Below are positions 34,668 to 42,210 of a stretch of 64,000 bases of DNA, one piece after another; position 1 is the stretch's first letter, and every line of letters begins with the position of its first letter. The DNA is from Candidatus Saccharimonadota bacterium. GTDB lineage: Bacteria; Patescibacteriota; Saccharimonadia; Saccharimonadales; Saccharimonadaceae. Below the pieces are notes generated by a model. The model made no database searches. It was not told where the DNA came from and was given only the letters and a program-made list of their open reading frames with translations. The position numbers and the translations under genes were made by a program. The DNA is taken from the NCBI GenBank assembly GCA_028286365.1, contig JAQBRR010000001.1:372001-436000 (forward strand), in the 5' to 3' direction.

Positions 34668-35870
34668 ATGACACCAGATTTTTTTCAGCGTAATCGTTCT
34701 AACTTAGTAGAAAACCTTGATAAAGGGATTATTGTTCTATCTGCATATAGCCAAATGCAACGTGGCAATGATGCTGCTTTTGGATTTGAACAGGAGGCTA
34801 ATTTTTGGTATCTGACAGGCATTAATGCACCTGACTGGTGGGTGATTATCGATGGAAGCAAAAGTTGGCTCGTTGCTCCTGAGGTTGATGCAGTTCACCA
34901 GGTGTTTAACGGAAGTCTAGCCGGAAACGACGCCAAAGAAATTAGCGGTGTTGATGAGGTTATATCTCGTGATGATGCACGCGACATGTTGCAACACATA
35001 GCGAGGACTAGTTCGGTTGTCTACACGCTTAGTTCTGATCCACATGCTAAGTATTACGATTTTGTTGTTAACCCTGCCGGGAAGGATATGCAGCAATATC
35101 TAAAGAAAAATTTTACCGACGTACGTGATTGTCGTATTGATTTGGCAAAGATTCGTGCGATTAAACAGTCAATAGAGATAGATGCAATAAAACAGGCGAT
35201 TAAGCTCACGAATGATGCATTTAGTGCTATAAAGCCAAAGCTGTCGGAATTAAAGTATGAATACCAAGTGGAGGCTGAGTTTACTTATAGGTTCAGAAAT
35301 GCAGGAGCCACAGGTCATGCTTATGATCCAATTGTAGCAAGTAGCAGCAATGCAGTGACCCTTCACTACAATACAAATAATGAACGTTTAAAGAATCACT
35401 CGTTGTTACTTATCGATATTGGTGCCAGGGTTGATGGCTATGCCGCAGATATTACCAGAACATATGCTGTTGGAGTACCAACAAAGAGGCAACAGGACGT
35501 TCATACTGCCGTAGCGCGCGCGCAACGTGACATTATTGCGTTACTTCGCCCAGGGTTGAGCGTTAGCGATTACCAGGCATCTGTTGATACGATAATGCAA
35601 GATGCTCTGATAAAACTGGGTCTTTTAAAATCACGTGATGACCAAGTGACCTATCGCAAGTATTTTCCGCATGCAATTAGCCATGGACTTGGTATCGATG
35701 TGCACGACAGTCTTGGCGCGCCTTCTGAATTTTTGCCAGGTATGGTCCTAACCGTTGAGCCTGGTATATATATACCCGAGGAGGGGATCGGCGTGCGTAT
35801 TGAGGATGATATCTTGATCACTACAATAGGCCACCAAAACCTATCAGCGAGCTTATCCACCTCTTTGTGA
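34668..35870 (+). CDS. Xaa-Pro aminopeptidase (M24B)
   Basis: This metallopeptidase removes N-terminal residues preceding proline. The 400-aa protein has an N-terminal AMP_N domain (FEQEANFWYLTG) and the pita-bread catalytic domain. The metal ligands are visible: D in LLLIDIGARV, D in AADITRTYA, H in HGLGIDVHD, E in LTVEPGIYI and E in VRIEDD. Length is slightly short compared with E. coli PepP (441 aa). Peptide recycling for an organism dependent on host peptides is a reasonable inference, given the peptide-binding protein gene 650 nt downstream. Confidence 0.93.
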   Translation: MTPDFFQRNRSNLVENLDKGIIVLSAYSQMQRGNDAAFGFEQEANFWYLTGINAPDWWVIIDGSKSWLVAPEVDAVHQVFNGSLAGNDAKEISGVDEVISRDDARDMLQHIARTSSVVYTLSSDPHAKYYDFVVNPAGKDMQQYLKKNFTDVRDCRIDLAKIRAIKQSIEIDAIKQAIKLTNDAFSAIKPKLSELKYEYQVEAEFTYRFRNAGATGHAYDPIVASSSNAVTLHYNTNNERLKNHSLLLIDIGARVDGYAADITRTYAVGVPTKRQQDVHTAVARAQRDIIALLRPGLSVSDYQASVDTIMQDALIKLGLLKSRDDQVTYRKYFPHAISHGLGIDVHDSLGAPSEFLPGMVLTVEPGIYIPEEGIGVRIEDDILITTIGHQNLSASLSTSL

Positions 35871-35876
35871 TATACT
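35871..35876 (+). promoter_or_regulatory. -10 box of the holin-like/secG/SBP operon
   Basis: TATACT directly after the peptidase stop, 10 nt before the ATG at 35887. Confidence 0.55.
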
Positions 35877-35886
35877 AAAAGTAGTA

Positions 35887-36282
35887 ATGAGACGACAATT
35901 TCTCGTATTTTTAGTTCGATGGGTGCTGAACTCTTTTGGGTTATGGGTTGCGGTTCGTGTGTTTGGAACTGGCTACAATAATGCCAGTGCAACCGCTGGG
36001 GTTTGGGGATTTCTGCTTGCGGGACTTATATTCTCGATTATTAATAGCGTCCTCAAGCCAATTACGGTTATTTTTGCACTGCCCGCAATCCTACTAACAC
36101 TCGGACTGTTTATGTTGGTCGTTAATGGCCTGATGGTCTATATATCGCTCAAACTTGCACCCGGGCTTTCAATGTCATTTATCAACTCAATTCTTACTGG
36201 AATGCTCCTTAGTCTGATAAACTATATAGTAAGTGCAGTATTAGAATTACGACAACCTACGGAGGCAGGGAACAAATCATGA
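35887..36282 (+). CDS. Phage holin family 4-like membrane protein
   Basis: The 131-aa protein has four hydrophobic segments and the pattern FSIINSVLKPITVIFALPAILLTLGLF (shown in part: SVLKPI...LPAILLTLG), which marks the PF04020-type small membrane family. Despite the name, most members are chromosomal and of unknown function. Its stop overlaps the secG start by 4 nt, so it is translationally coupled to a Sec component. Confidence 0.8.
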   Translation: MRRQFLVFLVRWVLNSFGLWVAVRVFGTGYNNASATAGVWGFLLAGLIFSIINSVLKPITVIFALPAILLTLGLFMLVVNGLMVYISLKLAPGLSMSFINSILTGMLLSLINYIVSAVLELRQPTEAGNKS

Positions 36283-36512
36283 GCATTGGTACAATTCTTC
36301 AAGTTATTACATTGGGATCGGCAGTTCTGATGATTATCGCGATATTATTGCAACAGCGTGGAGCATCTCTAGGCGCTGGGTTTGGAAGCTCTGGTGAACT
36401 CTATACGACACGCCGAGGCCTCGATAAAAACCTCTTTGAGGTGTCTGTCGTACTTGCCGTCATTTTTGTCTTATCCATCCTTGCTGGACTACTCATACCA
36501 GGCATAAAGTAG
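36279..36512 (+). CDS. secG: Preprotein translocase subunit SecG
   Basis: The 77-aa protein has two transmembrane helices (about 5-25 and 52-72) joined by the conserved cytosolic loop RGASLGAGFGSSGELYTTRRG. SecG assists SecYEG-mediated export. The start ATG overlaps the upstream stop (ATGA). A substrate-binding protein gene follows 12 nt later in the same direction. Confidence 0.92.
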   Translation: MSIGTILQVITLGSAVLMIIAILLQQRGASLGAGFGSSGELYTTRRGLDKNLFEVSVVLAVIFVLSILAGLLIPGIK

Positions 36513-36524
36513 GAATAGGACCTT

Positions 36525-38318
36525 ATGGAAGAGGGGAAACCGAGTCGGTGGCAGCGTCTCCAAAAACTAAGCTTTAATCGTAAAGACCTTGCTCGTCGTA
36601 TGCGTCGTGCAGAGGGCGTCACGATTCGTCATGCGCGCAAATTTATCTTCCATCGTCTCGATAACGTTCGTGAAGTTCGTCGACATATTATTATGTGGGT
36701 TATGGCTGTTGGTATTCTTATTGGTGCAAGCGGCCTCCAGCTGATGTGGTATCAACACAACTATCAGACAACTACCTCAGCATCAGATGGTACCTATGCC
36801 GAGGCGGTACTAGGACCGCTTAATACACTAAACCCACTCTTTGCCAGTAATAGTGCCGAAGAATCGGCAAGTCAGCTACTGTTTTCACGCTTATTGTCCT
36901 ACGACACGACAGGGCATCTCAGTAATGATCTGGCTTCAGAAGTCACTGTCGACGGAACTGGCAAGACATATACTGTAACGATTCGATCTGATGCACGTTG
37001 GAGTGACGGTATCAAAGTAACTGCTAAGGACGTTATTTTTACGATTGGCTTATTGCAGAATCCGGTCGTGCACTCTACGATTACGGGCTGGAATAATGTT
37101 ACAGCCAAAATGATTAATGATACAACCATAACTTTGACGTTACCTGCAGTTTACGCTGCATTTGAGCATGCTCTGACATTTCCGATTTTGCCAGAACATA
37201 TCTTGTCAGGAGTCGCGCCTAACGCGCTTCGCGAAAATGCCTTTAGCACAAACCCGGTTGGTAGCGGGCCATTCAAGTTACGGTTTATTCAAGATATCGA
37301 TATAGCGGGTGGCCATAGAATTATCCATATGGAGCGGAACACTAACTATTATAAAGGCGCCAGTAAACTTGAGCGTTTTCAGCTTCATGTCTATGGAACT
37401 AATGATGAAATCTTGAAAGCATTAACATCAGGTGAAGTTAATGCCGCATCAGACTTAACAGCGACTGACGTTGCACAAATTAATCAAAATCGCTATGTTG
37501 TCAGGAACAGTCCAATTCAGAGTGGAGTATATGCACTATTAAATACAACGAGTAGTACTCTAAAGGATAAAGCCGTTCGTCAGGCACTTCAAGTCGGTAC
37601 TAATACTGCAGCAATTCTTAAACAACTCACACCAGGTACACCTGGGCTTGATCTGCCATTTACGAATGGTCAACTTACTGGTGACGTACCGAAGGCACCG
37701 GCCTACAACGCCGCAGCTGCAGCGAAAATACTTGATGATGCAGGATGGAAATTGGATGGTTCGCTACGTAAAAAAGATGGCGTTGCACTAAAGCTCAATA
37801 TTGTAACAACCAAAGATAACGACTATGAACGCGTACTTGAAACACTTGCGGGACAATGGCGTAGCCTTGGAATAACCATTAATACGTTAGTAGTTGATCC
37901 AGCCGATACCAGCCAGGGCTTCGTCCAAAATATCCTTCAGCCACGTAATTTTGATGTCTTGCTCTATCAGCTAACAATTGGCGCAGATCCAGATGTCTAT
38001 GCGTACTGGCATTCGTCTCAAATAGGTGTTCAGGGTCTTAACTTTTCTAATTATGCTAATGCAATCAGCGATGATGCACTCGCAAGTGCCCGCTCACGCT
38101 TGGAACCTGCACTGCGCAATAATAAATATCTGACATTTGCGCGCGAATGGCTATCAGACGTACCGGCTATCGGGCTTTATCAGTCGACGACACATTATGT
38201 GTATAGTACGAGTGTCTCACCATACAAGGACACAAATGTTCTTGTGTCTCCTCTTGATAGATATGCAGACGTCCTTTATTGGTCGGTCGGAACGAATCTC
38301 GTCTTTAAAACACCATAA
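36525..38318 (+). CDS. Oligopeptide-type ABC substrate-binding protein (SBP family 5)
   Basis: The 597-aa protein has a long basic cytosolic N-terminus (1-55), one transmembrane or signal-anchor segment (about 57-77), and the SBP_bac_5 fold. Recognisable elements are NTLNPLFASNSAEE, RWSDGIKVTAKDVIFTI (in part), PVGSGPFKL and VRQALQVGTN. No lipobox is seen, so the protein looks anchored by an uncleaved helix. Such proteins capture oligopeptides for an Opp/Dpp importer; permease genes are not adjacent. A strong terminator begins on its stop codon. Confidence 0.88.
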   Translation: MEEGKPSRWQRLQKLSFNRKDLARRMRRAEGVTIRHARKFIFHRLDNVREVRRHIIMWVMAVGILIGASGLQLMWYQHNYQTTTSASDGTYAEAVLGPLNTLNPLFASNSAEESASQLLFSRLLSYDTTGHLSNDLASEVTVDGTGKTYTVTIRSDARWSDGIKVTAKDVIFTIGLLQNPVVHSTITGWNNVTAKMINDTTITLTLPAVYAAFEHALTFPILPEHILSGVAPNALRENAFSTNPVGSGPFKLRFIQDIDIAGGHRIIHMERNTNYYKGASKLERFQLHVYGTNDEILKALTSGEVNAASDLTATDVAQINQNRYVVRNSPIQSGVYALLNTTSSTLKDKAVRQALQVGTNTAAILKQLTPGTPGLDLPFTNGQLTGDVPKAPAYNAAAAAKILDDAGWKLDGSLRKKDGVALKLNIVTTKDNDYERVLETLAGQWRSLGITINTLVVDPADTSQGFVQNILQPRNFDVLLYQLTIGADPDVYAYWHSSQIGVQGLNFSNYANAISDDALASARSRLEPALRNNKYLTFAREWLSDVPAIGLYQSTTHYVYSTSVSPYKDTNVLVSPLDRYADVLYWSVGTNLVFKTP

Positions 38319-38488
38319 AAGTAAAAGACCCAAATAAATGGGTCTTTTACTTTGGTGCACCAGAAGCCAAACAACTTGAACCATTAGAAGCTATCAGTGA
38401 TTGGCTGTTAGATAACCAAGATGTTAGTTGGTTGAGTCTTAAACAGGAAGCGTCATCAATTGGATATGTAGCGCAGTATCAACTGTAG
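38309..38488 (+). pseudogene. Open fragment with protein-like sequence but no start codon
   Basis: One frame is open from 38309 to the TAG at 38486-38488 and reads as a plausible protein end (for example NKWVFYFGAPEAKQLEPLEA and then WLLDNQDVSWLSLKQ). It has no in-frame ATG, GTG or TTG until close to its end, and it overlaps the terminator. It is either the 3' remnant of a lost gene at the edge of the accessory island or a chance frame. No family recognised. Confidence 0.3.
38318..38353 (+). terminator. Terminator after the substrate-binding protein
   Basis: A 14-bp perfect stem (AAAGTAAAAGACCC / GGGTCTTTTACTTT) with an 8-nt loop begins at the stop codon. A/T-rich arms make it work in either direction. 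Confidence 0.88.
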
Positions 38489-38564
38489 TACTCGGATCAT
38501 TATATGAGTAGCTCGAGAGGTATTGAACCTAAAATATACGATATATGCTCTGTATTTTAGAGAG

Positions 38565-38948
38565 CTAGTGCCTTTTTTGCCATACAGTGATTATGATATA
38601 TAAAATAACGGAACACATAATCCAATAAGTGCCATTAAAATTATTCGACGACAATAGATTTACACCATAACCAGTTCCGACTGCAGAGATTATATATTTA
38701 AGGATTTCAACACCCGTGAAAAAACTAAGTTTTGAATTTAGTATTCCGTTTCTCTTATCGGATTCGTGATAACGCTCCCTCCATTCTTCCAGCTCATCTT
38801 GTGTGTGTTTGATCGTAATCTTTTGAGCACTGACTTCATGCTCCATTTGATGTACCTCTTTGTTTAAAGACATTACAAGTGCCGTTGCGCCTTCAGTAGA
38901 TTGGACTGCATCTTTTTGTCCTTTTGTGAGAGCTGATCTAATCGGCAT
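38565..38948 (-). CDS. Coiled-coil protein with C-terminal membrane segments, unknown
   Basis: The 127-aa protein has a helical, charged first part with heptad-like spacing (about 20-70; LNKEVHQMEHEVSAQ, DELEEWRERYHESDKR) and two hydrophobic stretches near the C-terminus (about 78-95 and 105-122). No family recognised. Its ATG lies inside the end of the upstream beta-flower gene (11-nt overlap), so the two are coupled. It lies in an AT-rich accessory stretch. Confidence 0.65.
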   Translation of the reverse strand: MPIRSALTKGQKDAVQSTEGATALVMSLNKEVHQMEHEVSAQKITIKHTQDELEEWRERYHESDKRNGILNSKLSFFTGVEILKYIISAVGTGYGVNLLSSNNFNGTYWIMCSVILYIIITVWQKRH

Positions 38949-39333
38949 TATCAGCTCCTAGGAATAACTCGACAGGGTTAAGTTCTGACCAACCATACTG
39001 CTTATAAGGCCTAAAATTAGGGTAACTCTTATAAGGCAAATATGGGGCGTACTGTATATATCCCCTATAAGGTAAATATTGCTTATATGGTAAGTATGGC
39101 CTTGGTACGCCTGTAGGTTTTAGACCAAATCCGACAGTTGCGCCCTCATTGTCTCTGACTATGCCTCCCTCATACCAGCCGACATGATCGCCATTGTAGT
39201 TATACAGTAAATTCTTAGATAAGAACCCAATATGCTCGCCCATCCATGTGATGATGCGACCGCTTTTTAGTATACGTAGGGTTGCTGCGCCATATCTGTC
39301 GAATATAATGTCTTGTTCATTGGTTGTTAGCAT
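38938..39333 (-). CDS. 4-fold beta-flower-like protein with Pro/Tyr-rich tail
   Basis: The 131-aa protein starts with repeated short strands of the form hG-x-h-x-(W/G), for example GRIITWMGEHIGFL, NGDHVGWYEGG and DNEGATVGF. This looks like the 4-fold beta-flower domain. It then has a tail (about 75-118) of repeated PYxxY units (PYLPYKQYLPYRGY, PYLPYKSY). GGGAG-type purines (AAGGGAG) lie 6 nt before the ATG. Function is unknown. Coupling to the downstream coiled-coil membrane protein suggests they work together. Confidence 0.65.
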   Translation of the reverse strand: MLTTNEQDIIFDRYGAATLRILKSGRIITWMGEHIGFLSKNLLYNYNGDHVGWYEGGIVRDNEGATVGFGLKPTGVPRPYLPYKQYLPYRGYIQYAPYLPYKSYPNFRPYKQYGWSELNPVELFLGADNAD

Positions 39334-39532
39334 AACAGCTCCCTTATAGGATAAGGATACTCGTGCCTATACTGATCTTGCAAGCAAAAAATAGCGAAGG
39401 TTATTGAAGGGTGGTTAAAAATATTACACAAGCGGCAATACAACTCTTCCTTAGTTAGCTAATAAGTAGCGATAATTCTAACATTAATTGCTTTTGGAAT
39501 ACTCATAATATCCACTGCCAAGCTCGTATGCA

Positions 39533-40420
39533 TTAGTTAATAGGCCACTCTTGCGATACTGCATCAGGCATATCAGCATTAATACTCCTGATGAGTGCTT
39601 CCAAGACCTCGTCATCTATAGAGTTTTTGTCTTTAATTACCAAAGATGAGTTAGCATAATTTTGACCATCTGGGAGATACTCGAAACCGTAATTCGTCAT
39701 AAGTATTGCTGTATCCTTTAGATCATTACTCCCGAATTCTTTCGACATAGCTTCATACAGATCTTTGAGATCAAATGATGCGGCTGGTGGAAGATCACTA
39801 TCGAGGCACACTAAATATTTATTTGTTCTTGTTTTAGTTAATGCATTTTTGAAGTTAGCCCTAAAAGCGCGAATTTCTCTCGTCAACTTATATTCTTCGT
39901 CCGAAGAATTATGTCTATTCCTTCTTTTGGCCTCTACGTCGATTGCTATACTATCCTTTATTGCAGTGAATTCTGGCTGGCTTTCGTCAGTAAGCCATTT
40001 AATTTTGTAGCCTAGCCTTACGAACGAAGCGGCTAATGTTAGCTCATATATTACTCCTCTAACTTCTCCGTCATTTGCAGATCGAATTCTTTTTATATGG
40101 CTTTGTAACAAGAATCCTTCCAAATAAAGTAGAACTATATCATCTGCAAATGAATACAAATATGTTTCTTTATTACTGGCTGTTCTACCTTCTGAGTTAA
40201 ATCCAGGATCATTCACTTCATCTAAGTGCTCAATTAAAATTCTGTGAAAAACTGATCCTACATTCGCATCCGATCTTTTTGGGAGACCTAATATTATGAA
40301 CAGCATCCCGATCAAATATTGGTAATAATGAACACTGACCGAAAATTGCAAATACTCACCTCTCATCAGAATGTATCTTGTACCATTCTTTACCTTGTTT
40401 GGTGAATATTTTCGAATCAT
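39533..40420 (-). CDS. Putative PD-(D/E)XK-type nuclease, accessory
   Basis: The 295-aa protein has a central alpha/beta stretch with the order of a restriction-endonuclease fold: a helix with YELTLAASFVRLGYKIKW (E126), then PEFTA (E150), then the strand IDVEAKRR (E163-x-K165). The variant first acidic residue (PE instead of PD) occurs in divergent members. The N-terminal 100 residues and the C-terminal part (about 170-295) match nothing I know. AT-rich codon use and isolation suggest horizontal acquisition. A role in defence or mobile-element biology is a guess; a catalytically dead relative is possible. Confidence 0.55.
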   Translation of the reverse strand: MIRKYSPNKVKNGTRYILMRGEYLQFSVSVHYYQYLIGMLFIILGLPKRSDANVGSVFHRILIEHLDEVNDPGFNSEGRTASNKETYLYSFADDIVLLYLEGFLLQSHIKRIRSANDGEVRGVIYELTLAASFVRLGYKIKWLTDESQPEFTAIKDSIAIDVEAKRRNRHNSSDEEYKLTREIRAFRANFKNALTKTRTNKYLVCLDSDLPPAASFDLKDLYEAMSKEFGSNDLKDTAILMTNYGFEYLPDGQNYANSSLVIKDKNSIDDEVLEALIRSINADMPDAVSQEWPIN

Positions 40421-40553
40421 ACTATTTCCATTATGCAGTTTTTAGTGATAGTTCAAAGTACTCTGCGCATCAATTATTGTGTTTATGCCTGGAGAGCATC
40501 GTGTACGAAATTAGAACCATTTTAAACAATTAACTTTTTTATTAAGACTAGCG

Positions 40554-40559
40554 TATAAT
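40554..40559 (+). promoter_or_regulatory. -10 box of the 40.6 kb membrane-anchored gene
   Basis: TATAAT, 6 nt before the ATG at 40566. Confidence 0.6.
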
Positions 40560-40565
40560 TTAAGT

Positions 40566-41120
40566 ATGTGGTCTGATATAACAAACTCTATAATTGCTGT
40601 AGCGACATTATCTGGTGCTGTTATTGCGGGTTTTGGTCTATTTACATGGAGGAAACAGCTTAAGGGTACATATGACTACGAGCTTGCTAAGAAGACTCTA
40701 TTCAGTGTTTATAAACTTAGGGATGCATTGAGATATGTAAGACAACCCTTCCTGTCAGTAGGTGAATCAAACAGTGACGATAAGAATATACCGTGGGAGC
40801 AATCGGCATACATAAATCGCTGGAAAGAAGTAAGAGAAGCATTGATTTTACTGGATACTAACTCACTAGAGTGTGAGGTTGTGTGGGGAAAAGGCATTCC
40901 GGATGCAAGGAAATCGGCCAATTCACTTATTGGCCAACTAAACCATGCTTTAACTATGTATATCAGGTCTATTACAGATAAAAAATGGGAAGATGACTTT
41001 CAGAAATTCAGTGATATATTATATGAAAAGGACGAAAACGACGAATACAACAAAAAATTAACTGATGAAATCAAGAAATTCGAAAACATTCTGAAGCCGC
41101 ATCTGGGACGAAAAGATTAA
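40566..41120 (+). CDS. Membrane-anchored alpha-helical protein, unknown
   Basis: The 184-aa protein has an N-terminal transmembrane helix (about 8-28) followed by a helical cytosolic domain rich in charged residues, beginning YDYELAKKTLFSVYKLRDAL (a recurrent opening in uncharacterised accessory proteins). It ends with a Lys/Glu-rich segment. It is transcribed divergently from the nuclease-like gene and is visibly AT-richer than the core genes. No function can be assigned. Confidence 0.65.
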   Translation: MWSDITNSIIAVATLSGAVIAGFGLFTWRKQLKGTYDYELAKKTLFSVYKLRDALRYVRQPFLSVGESNSDDKNIPWEQSAYINRWKEVREALILLDTNSLECEVVWGKGIPDARKSANSLIGQLNHALTMYIRSITDKKWEDDFQKFSDILYEKDENDEYNKKLTDEIKKFENILKPHLGRKD

Positions 41121-41220
41121 TTAGGACTGTTTTAATCTGTTAATTTGACAAAAAAAGGCTCAGTAGTGCAAAAAGACGAATTAGCGCGTACATTGTTCTT
41201 GAACCTACGCATAAATAACG

Positions 41221-41250
41221 AAAATGCCCTCTCCGTTATCTGGAAAGAGC
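41221..41250 (-). terminator. Terminator of tRNA-Leu(GAG)
   Basis: On the reverse strand GCTCTTTCC pairs with GGAGAGGGC (two G-U pairs), followed by ATTTT. It lies about 40 nt beyond the tRNA 3' end. Confidence 0.6.
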
Positions 41251-41287
41251 CTTTCGCTAGCTTGGTAAAAGCTACTCAAATTTCGAT

Positions 41288-41374
41288 TGGTGCGCGCGAG
41301 AGGACTTGAACCTCCACGTCCCGAAGGACACCAGCACCTCAAGCTGGCCTGTCTACCAATTCCAGCACGCGCGC
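41288..41374 (-). tRNA. tRNA-Leu(GAG)
   Basis: An 87-nt cloverleaf with a 7-bp acceptor stem (GCGCGCG/CGCGCGC), anticodon loop TTGAGGT (GAG), long variable arm, and regular D-loop GG and TTC T-loop. The 3' CCA is encoded. Confidence 0.96.
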
Positions 41375-41430
41375 ATTAAGGTAAATTATAACACTATTAG
41401 TCTATCAGCTAAACTCTTGTTTGATGATTT

Positions 41431-41895
41431 CTACTTCAGACAAGCTTCAATAGCGAGGAGCGATACGCAGCCAGATGTAGCGTTGACATCTATAAGAGGT
41501 GTGTTGACGATAGCATTAGTGGCCACAGTCAGACTAGGATCAACAACAGTTTTAACGAGATTTTGAAGCGGAGGCACGGGTGATGATACTGAAGGTATAG
41601 TTTGCTTTGATGGCTCGACCTTTATACTCGTGGGAATGATCCTACTGGTAGTATCTGCTCCAGAAAGGTCGGAATTAATGATGGGCACAATCTCTGGAAC
41701 ATTGAGAACTGGCTGCATAGCTACTGTGCTATACATAGCTTTGCTATAGTTCGAATTAGAAGCAGGTAATGTTGGTCTAGGGGATGAAAAGTTTATATGA
41801 GACCATACAACAACCAGAGAAGACACAATAATAAGGAAGGCAAAGGTCAGATTGACTCTTCTGTGACTTATTGCAACTTCAGCCCAAGCTCGCAT
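41431..41895 (-). CDS. Secreted or anchored Ser/Pro/Val-rich protein, unknown
   Basis: The 154-aa protein has one N-terminal hydrophobic helix (about 15-32) and a low-complexity external part rich in Ser, Pro, Thr and Val, ending in a short segment with two cysteines (SGCVSLLAIEACLK). The putative ribosome site GGTGAGGAC lies about 12 nt before the ATG, and a TATACT box lies further upstream. It sits between two reverse-strand tRNA genes. No family recognised. Confidence 0.55.
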   Translation of the reverse strand: MRAWAEVAISHRRVNLTFAFLIIVSSLVVVWSHINFSSPRPTLPASNSNYSKAMYSTVAMQPVLNVPEIVPIINSDLSGADTTSRIIPTSIKVEPSKQTIPSVSSPVPPLQNLVKTVVDPSLTVATNAIVNTPLIDVNATSGCVSLLAIEACLK

Positions 41896-41962
41896 CTTGT
41901 CTTATTGTCCTCACCGTTACATCTCTAGTATAAGCTAGACATAAGCAGAATTCAACATTACC

Positions 41963-41996
41963 AAACAAAAAGCCCGTTATAAAAACGGACTGTTTG
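41963..41996 (-). terminator. Terminator of tRNA-Val
   Basis: On the reverse strand AGTCCGTT pairs with AACGGGCT (one G-U) and is followed by TTTTTGTTT, directly beyond the tRNA. Confidence 0.75.
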
Positions 41997-41998
41997 TA

Positions 41999-42075
41999 TG
42001 GTGGGCGCTGAGGGGCTCGAACCCCCGACCCCCTCGGTGTAAACGAGGTGCTCTAGCCAACTGAGCTAAGCGCCC
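41999..42075 (-). tRNA. tRNA-Val(TAC)
   Basis: A 77-nt cloverleaf, acceptor GGGCGCT/AGCGCCC, anticodon loop TTTACAC (TAC), canonical D-loop GG and T-loop TTCGAGC. CCA is encoded. Confidence 0.96.
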
Positions 42076-42169
42076 TTATACCACCAGCGTATTATACAGC
42101 ACAGCGACATGTCAGACAACAGTGGTGAAGGAGACGTTACTTATGGTTGAATGATTTTACTATTTCTGC

Positions 42170-42202
42170 TATAATTACAGATAAGGAAACCCGGGAACGG
42201 GT
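42170..42202 (+). promoter_or_regulatory. typA promoter -10 and leader hairpin
   Basis: TATAAT at 42170-42175 lies 35 nt before the ATG at 42211. The leader holds AAGGAAA and a compact hairpin ACCCG-GGAA-CGGGT (42189-42202) between that purine run and the start codon. Confidence 0.5.
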
Positions 42203-42210
42203 ATATTTTT

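Noticed and set aside
38340-41374. tRNA-Leu(GAG) as integration site of the accessory island
   Set aside because: Only TTGGTGC is shared between the island edge at 38352 and the tRNA 3' end; no credible direct repeat and no integrase gene.
41306-41566. 86-codon forward frame
   Set aside because: It runs antisense through tRNA-Leu(GAG) and the 41431-41895 gene.
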